Assembly: GCA_034190875.2 (NCBI GenBank)
Contig: CM067358.1
Span: forward strand, 57,551,945 to 57,615,944
Direction: 5' to 3'
DNA from: Urechis unicinctus
Lineage: Eukaryota; Annelida; Polychaeta; Xenopneusta; Urechidae
DNA length: 64,000 nt
The notes beneath the pieces were generated by a model. The model saw only the letters and a program-made list of their open reading frames with translations. It had not been told where the DNA came from and ran no database searches. Each line of letters starts with the position of its first letter. Position 1 is the first letter of the stretch. Of the stretch, positions 55,435-64,000 are shown one piece after another. Made by a program: the position numbers and the translations under genes.

Positions 55435-57500
55435 CACCTGATGCTGTCCGCCGCATCCGACAGACATGCCTAAACTTGGTGACCCAATGACATCCGAAGT
55501 TCGAAGTCCGCGCACTAATTCAACTGCAGACTTTGTCGGGGAGTTGAAGAGCTTACAGCAGGTATTTGATATATCTTATTCCACAACAGCCCTCTAACCA
55601 GATGCTGTGTTGCAGGAATGATCGTCGTCGAAGCTCCTGAACAATATGTTTCATTATGTTGAGATAAATGTAGGAGGAGGGGGGGGGGGGTGACATGAAC
55701 TGTAATTAGGTAACACCTTTCGCATTAATATGCAGTTCATATTATGTCTGAGCGGTGCTTTAGATGAACTTGCGTGCACCAATTAGGTGAGCACATGATG
55801 GGTATTCTGAGACCTAGACGAGCGTCTTTTGTGAAACAATCGGTACTGCTATTTATAATGATTAATTCTCATTGCATACATGACGATGTTGGCTACGTTT
55901 CCCAGCCTTCATAAGAGCGGAAATGAATGAGCTTTCTCTCGGTTTAGATTTCTGCGGAGTTAGCTGCACGTTCTCCAGGTACATTTATATCCCCAATTAA
56001 ATATTGTCAAGGAAGCTGTTGTTTTTTACGTATTATTCGAGAGCAACATTTTGTATCTCAATGTGTGTTTGTAGAACGCCAGAAGCGAGACATTTACTTA
56101 GCAGTACTTTTATCAGAGGGGTTTGGCTAAGCACCACATGTGCCGGCGCAAAACGAATAAAGAACTGAAACATTTAATGTGAGATTGAGTTGTTAACCCA
56201 TCAACCATATGTGGGCGGTCGCATCAATTAGATCCACACAATTACAATATCATTACATTCTTGAATCATTTAAGTTCATGTTTGACCAGACCTCAAGCAG
56301 CAAATCAATTTTAAATCAGCGAGCAAGCATACGCGCGGGTGTGTCAATTCAACAGACAACTTCTGCCTGACAATAATCTCGTTAAAACGGCGATCAGTGC
56401 TCAGACATTAACTGTTGTCGTTGTCACCAACTGAAAAACTGCGCAGTTTTCTATTGTAGCATACACTATTCCTTATCAGAGGCAAGTAAAAATAAATGGT
56501 TAGGCATACTCAGGGCAATTTATTTCGAGAAATTATATAATACCTGTACTAACTTTTATGTCATGCCAGCTGCTCGTTATGTTAAGTCCACAAATAAATA
56601 ACAGCAAGCATTTGACCTATTATTGGCAAAATGGAAAATGTAATATTCAGGTGTATCTGGCATTGACTCTAAAGGTCGTACCAATGCGTGATGAATCGGC
56701 CAGGGAATTTTCCACAAGGTTTAATTCTTTGATTTGGTTTTTGTGATGAAATAGTCATTATTTGTCCGGAAGGGCAAGGGTAGTTAGGATTAAAATTGCC
56801 GATAGAAATAGGGAGAGTTGATTCCTCTCAGCAAAGAAAGATCGTCTGCGAATCACTTTAAAATATGTTGAAAGGTGCCATCTATCATCGTTTGTTTGAT
56901 TGTTGATGTTTAACAGACCGCTTGTCATATTCAATTACTCAGTCATGGAATTACTCGCCATTCATGCATTTATAGTCAGTGATTATTGACAAATCTCTAA
57001 TGTCCGCATAATGTGCCATTAATGGTCCTTCTTTTGGCTAGACATAATACAGAGATGATCTGATTAATGTTATCCAACGTCATATATAATTAAAGAATGT
57101 CACTGGGCGCATTGGCCTCCATAGTTGCACATATTGGTAAAACTGGTTAAACCACGGACGCTTAGGTCGCGTCGTCAACGTCATAGACCAGTGCACCAGC
57201 CTTTAAAACATTCGCAATATTCCGAAGTAGCCGATTGCAACAATGTTGTTTATTTGATTACTGTTACGAGCGCCAACTAAATTTATTAATATCTTGCTTG
57301 CAGTAGAGGGAACAAGCAAGTCCATAGGAAAGATTTGGGGTAGAGTTATTAAATCTCAGGTAATAGATACATTGCTCTTACAACACCTCCACCAGAAACC
57401 TTTGGTAACAGTTACAACGCTTAAGTTGTCGGGTCAATAGTGTACAGTTCGGCGGTCATTAATGCACATAGAGTAAAGACAATGCTTCAACAGTTTAAAA
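55435..57500 (+). repeat. Mosaic of modules A, B1, Y, P, X and B2
   Basis: In order: A (about 55435-55700; matches 60395-60640 and 15291-15460), B1 (55930-56105), Y (56118-56245; matches 21882-22006 of unit 1 through gg-caccacat, tgcc, gcgcaa, gaactgaaa, ggttgcatcaatt/ggtcgcatcaatt and gatccacac), P (56440-56765), X (56768-57130; matches 22166-22505) and B2 (57226-57500). In the left flank B1 and B2 are adjacent. A 12-G run lies within A at 55679-55690. No open frame is maintained. Confidence 0.75.
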
Positions 57501-58976
57501 AACTTCGCTCATATGCCCCAGGTATTGAAATTCTGCTGATATATTTACTGTCTTAAGAGGGCCTCATCTGCCACTACCGGTCAGATTGGGCACAAAAAGG
57601 AACAATCTGATTCATCTCTGGCTTATACATGAATATAGATACAAGCTGTATATCCCATACATAGTTCGATGGAGGCTTGTTGAGAAGTACAACATAAATT
57701 TAAGTAAACTGTCCAACATTTCACAGGGTCAATAATTCTTGAGTTTTGCAAGGTGTTTCATTCGACACATGACAAATACAGCACATTTGAAAGCCATGCA
57801 TATTTGGTTTGCGCCTTCGTTACGCCCAAGGTATTATACAGCCCAATAGAGCAGTCTTCATTTACGCGCGTACGCGCTGTTGAACTGATGTACTGGAATG
57901 ATGCGTGCTTTACATGACACTGTAGAACAACCATTCATCTGTCATATTTATGCGCACGAAGGAAGACCATGATGTCTTTTGTAGGTATTACCCCACCTAT
58001 TCACAATTGCTTCGTTTTCGAATTAATCTTAAGCTGCTCGTGACTATGCATTGACGGTAATTTGCGTTGACTTTCTTGATCCCAAATATAATAATAAATA
58101 GATCTCCATCGTGGTTCACATTTGGAAATAACACAAGCCTCAAGATAACTGTAATTACTATATTGCACATCGAACACATAATATTCCGCAATTTTCTAAG
58201 CACATTAAATGACAAAATTTCCCGGATGCTCCAGTCACTCAGATGAGTACTAATTCAATCCTCCTCTAAATATGTTAAAGCGATGGATAGCTCAAAGTGC
58301 ATTTGTTTCCCGATTCTGCTCGCTCACCGCAGTCATAGCTCCAGTCTTACATGGGTGTTAGATATGCCATAAAAACGGAGCTTGGATCGCAAAATTGCCA
58401 CTTTCGTTGCATGCATTTTGTTCTGTTCCTTGCATTACATTTAGTTACAGGGATGAATACTGATAAAAATGCAGATCGGTGATGAATATTGTTTAAAACA
58501 AGGTCTCTACTTACGAGCTCGTAGTGATCTTTAGAACGCGCTGTAGATATTCTTTAAGCAAATAGCTGCATTTACTTCTTGGACTCACTAACTTTCTAGC
58601 TTTGCTCAAGTTAGCTCTGAGAGCTGAATTTAATTTCGGCAGAGAGCTGAACGAATAGACAATATTGGATTCGTTACAGGGTTTAATTGGCGATGAAACC
58701 TAACATTTATTGCTGATTAACCGTGTGAGAATGCTGCAATTGTCTCTGCCGCAATCGAATCACATATGGGTTAATACCTGCTTGTCTGACTGTGTTGTCA
58801 ATGATACCCAGCTCAGATGTTTGTTGTTCGCGGAAAACAACTATTTTTAACATTGTAACAAATTCATGGTAGCACTCGTAAATGCCTGTTTTGTTGTCTT
58901 TGCAGTGTATCACGATAGGTACTGATAATGCCATGGTGGATGCATTTGGATGCATTTTGTGCCTTCAGCCGACTCA
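57501..58976. other. No feature seen
   Basis: No gene, RNA or repeat recognised. Open frames are below 90 codons and resemble nothing known to me. Confidence 0.5.
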
Positions 58977-59045
58977 CAACAGCAACAGCTAAGCCAAAAC
59001 AACAACAGATGAGCCACAACAACAACAGCTGAGCCACAGCAGCAC
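58977..59045 (+). repeat. CAA/CAG-rich imperfect tandem repeat
   Basis: Three copies of a segment of about 22 bp, with parts acaacaacag and ctgagccaca. The minus-strand frame through it is Cys/Val-rich and probably a by-product. Confidence 0.8.
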
Positions 59046-60394
59046 CGGCATCCTATATAGAAACATAGCAATTTAAAGACTCGATTGTGACAAATGCAAC
59101 TGCTGTTGGTGGGATATTCCCAGGGCTGCATCTGAAGGGAACAGAAGTTATCTCTATGGGAAGTCAACAAGACTATATGGTATTGACCATCGTATTGGTT
59201 TCGACATATAATATAAGCACATTAATGTCTCATCCAACCTCAGGGCTTATTATATCTTAAATGTTTAACATGGTTGAAGGTTGTCGAGAGAATCTATCAT
59301 TATGCCAACCTAACCGATTCACCTCTTCCTTCCAACGCTATAGCTACGATCGTGTTAAAGTCAGTTCAGATGATGACCTGCCTTAGAGTGAATGATGACC
59401 GGCTGGGAGTTACTTTCTTCAACTATCTCTGCCAGGATTGTTATGCTATATTGATTTACAATGCAATCTTCTTTGTGATGTTGCTAAACCTTGATTTGCT
59501 TTTATCTATGTTGCATTCATAAACTCACATTACCAATGTGAACTCACGGCAATAGCACTAAAATTCAGCGTTATTTGATACCTTATTACCGGGCAAGCTG
59601 TGGTCGTATGACTACCACTAGAGCTCTATTAAGGTAGAAAGTTTAGTCAGTTACCTTATTTGTAGCGAAAATTGCCAGTCTACAGAGGGTATTTGAAAAA
59701 TGCACGACATAAGGTCGTTTGTAAGTATCAAAATGAATGCTGCATTGAGCTGTTTTTAAGCATGGATTGGTAAATGCATGTACCACGTGTGTGTTGTAAT
59801 ATTATTAATGATTTTGAACTATTATCGTCGTGCATATCTATACAAAAGGAGTTCTATCATACTTTATTATATAATACCATATTATATAGTGCCATGCATT
59901 ATTCTAAGCTGCAGATCATGTCAGTGTCGGTGGAGATAGCAGCAAGATGCCATCGTCTGCATTCTCCACCGCTGTTAACACTCTACTATTTGTGGCCAAA
60001 CCAAATGGTTTCTGTTGGCAGCATGGTTAAATTGTTCATCAAATATCACACTTACATATCATACATCGACACAACTATCTCTGCCGCCAAGGTATACATT
60101 ACCAAAAACATAGCTACTGCTGCATCAAGCATTTCAGATTTAATGGTTCGAGAGGTTCAAACAGTCATGGTATATATTATGTCGCTGTTATAGTGAAACA
60201 GCCGATGCAATTGAGTCAAGTAGATATTGGCAATACCAACAAAATACAATATATATGTCCTTTAAAAAAAATGTAAATCGCCTGATATCACATCCCAGAT
60301 GCTGTTTTCGAATTAAATGCTGATGAGTTTCTGATACGTGTCCTTGTCATAAGTCTATTCTTTGGGACAAGTTGTTGCATAACCCTGGTATTCC
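59046..60394. other. No recognised gene; one 139-codon open frame
   Basis: The longest plus-strand frame outside the repeats (59774-60193, 139 codons) begins at an ATG, shows no domain or signal I recognise, and has no clear splice or poly-A context. An 82-codon frame at 59274-59522 has a hydrophobic end. Both may be chance frames. Confidence 0.4.
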
Positions 60395-61040
60395 ATTACA
60401 CCTCGATCTGGGCGGCACATCCGAAAAACATGCTTTAAATAAGTGGCCTAATTACACCCGGGAGGTGTTCATGAAGACAGCAAACTCACTCAACTGCAAA
60501 CTTGATTGAAGAGGCTATAGCAGGCTTTTGATGTCTCGTATTTCACAAAAACCTTATGATCAAACTATGGGTTGCAAGAATTATGGTCGTCGCAGCTCTT
60601 GAAAAATATGTTATTGGGATATTTTAACCTTTCAGGTGCAAAACACGCAACGCGCTTTCGGTCGCTCGAATGCAAAGGCTGATCAAAAGCAAATGATATC
60701 AGGTTCGCATACAAATGGACCGGAAGCATATTGTGCGAATTTTTGATATAGTAGCCAAAATATCTATCTATGATATCTGATGCATCGCTGCTAAACTGCT
60801 TAATGGTTTAATGAATGTGCTACCTCAAGTATAAGCTGAACAGTGCAAGGCGGTCGGACCCAAGCAAATTGAAATAAAATCATGGCGAGCAATTAAGTAC
60901 CTAGATATGAGGTCTGTCAGAATCCGCTCATTATGGCTGGTGTTGTCACAACTGTCATACATAGCTGTGCCGATTTGTCCATGGCAGTGTGGATCGTGTT
61001 CCCATGTAAATATAACCAATGCAAGGAAAATTCAATCTCA
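60395..61040 (+). repeat. Third copy of module A with unit-start relative
   Basis: Module A (60395-60640) matches 55435-55700 through gcacatccgaaa/gcatccgac, acatgc, tcaactgca and ttttgatgtctcgtattt. A short segment near 60630-60690 (aaaacacgcaacg) matches 16395-16425. The part at 60955-61040 (atttgtc, gcagtgtggatc, ccaatg-aag-aa) matches the array-unit start near 17690-17770. The order A, C, D equals that of the left flank (15291-17770), with most of B missing. Confidence 0.65.
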
Positions 61041-63120
<2,080 letters not shown>

Positions 63121-63376
63121 GCTTCGTCCAAACATGGGAGTTCGGGCCTCGTACCATATATATAGATGATGATGTGCGGAACCCGACACGATTTGTCATT
63201 TGCCTCATGGGGTGTACTGATGGGGCAGTGACATGGGTAGTTCCTATAATGATAGGTAATCGCATGCATACAATTGTAACAATTCTCACAGTAATGACAG
63301 TGTGGCTAAAGACGTTACTTGGCGATGACTTTGATAAACCCATTGACCGACCAGGCCCTGAGGGCTCACAGATCTA
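63121..63376 (+). CDS. Weak candidate terminal exon, unidentified protein
   Basis: A plausible splice acceptor (tttgtcttctctgtag ending at 63120) precedes a frame that stays open to a TAG at 63374-63376. The translation begins near GFVQTWEFGPRTIY. It has a hydrophobic middle, roughly GAVTWVVPIMIG and IVTILTVMTVWL, which could be one membrane segment, and a charged Asp/Pro-rich end. A possible donor (gataggtaatc, near 63254) would give a shorter internal exon instead. No family is recognised, no poly-A signal follows closely, and the opposite strand is also open, so this may be chance. Confidence 0.15.
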
Positions 63377-64000
63377 GTACAGCAGACTGCGCTCAGTGCA
63401 CGGTTGGTTGAGTAAGACTTATTTGATATGTATTTGACTAAATAGTATGTTTCCTAATCACCTCACAATGGTTTAATATAGAGATCTTACAACTGATGTT
63501 ATTTGTGCACGAAGTCCATTCATTCTGCCTTATCAAATGAAAAGGTTCGGCATAAACATTACAATAGATAATGAGCAATAATATATCAGCTTATACTTAC
63601 AGCAAATGCAATTGTGGCCTTATGTTATGTCAACACCTAAATTAAAGCTAAGACGGTAGTCACAGGTGTACATATTATCTTCAATTGGCCAACGAAAAAT
63701 GGATACCATGATTGCGTTTTATTAGGAGAGTGAGCAAATGGGTGCAATGGATTAATTTTTTCGATCAAACAAAATGTCATACCACATAGAACAGCTTTGG
63801 AAACCGTTCTCTTTCGCACATTCATAGAAAGTGGTGTATTTAGCATTCATATATCTGTGCATAATTTCCCAGTTATGTTTATCAACTCGCTCGTGTTGTC
63901 AACTATTGAAGAGCACTTTCCTATAGATTGGCATCATACAGATCGCTTGTCCGGTCATGCAGGATATATTTATTTGGACAATGTAATCACTGGGACATTT
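63377..64000. other. No feature seen
   Basis: AT-rich sequence up to the window end. A 69-codon minus-strand frame (63637-63846) is not recognised. Confidence 0.5.

Noticed and set aside
55489-55515. tRNA-like B box (agttcgaagtcc), suggesting a tRNA-derived SINE
   Set aside because: No A box at the right distance upstream, and the homologous module at 60.4 kb does not keep the box.

Overview
This window looks like non-coding, repeat-dominated DNA from a eukaryotic nuclear genome, probably an animal and plausibly a marine invertebrate. That placement is inference. It rests on AT-rich sequence, very long (TA)n tracts, (CA)n, (CCCT)n and poly-G simple repeats, several minisatellites, one non-autonomous DNA transposon, and no long intron-free genes or operon-like packing. 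I recognise no protein-coding gene, rRNA or tRNA. Most open frames are chance frames, (TA)n translations (Tyr-Ile runs), or the same frame repeated because the DNA is repeated.

The dominant object is a head-to-tail array of six near-identical units of about 5.4 kb (about 17656-50264, 32.6 kb, half the window). Each unit has, in order: a start segment, a perfect 20-21 bp hairpin, a pair of (TA)n tracts separated by a short spacer, a non-coding middle, and a third (CA)n/(TA)n tract with flanking segments I call Y, X and Z. A diverged second version of X (X') lies just before the hairpin, so the unit is itself composite. Variants shared between units are mosaic, and the outer edges of the first and last units are more diverged. 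Both patterns fit unequal exchange and gene conversion.

The flanks hold older, diverged relatives of the unit in the same orientation. On the left these are 7840-9487 and 15291-17770. On the right they are 51875-54600, 54800-57500 and 60395-61040. Two further modules (A and B) occur in the flanks but not recognisably in the young units, and in the right flank Y-X lies between the two halves of B. This suggests a longer ancestral repeat.

Other regions: 1-6159 is mostly featureless, with one short duplication. 6160-7345 holds G-runs, a 0.4-kb tandem duplication and a (CA)n/(TA)n tract. 10110-12470 holds a 31-bp minisatellite interrupted by a four-copy diverged repeat. 12996-14271 is a TIR/TSD-bounded element resembling PIF/Harbinger MITEs. 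50533-50872 is a 107-bp triplication. 52001-52553 is a 30-bp minisatellite that keeps a reading frame. 53601-53705 is a (CCCT)n tract. 57501-64000 is mostly featureless, with a 158-bp pure (TA)n tract and one weak candidate exon near 63.1-63.4 kb.
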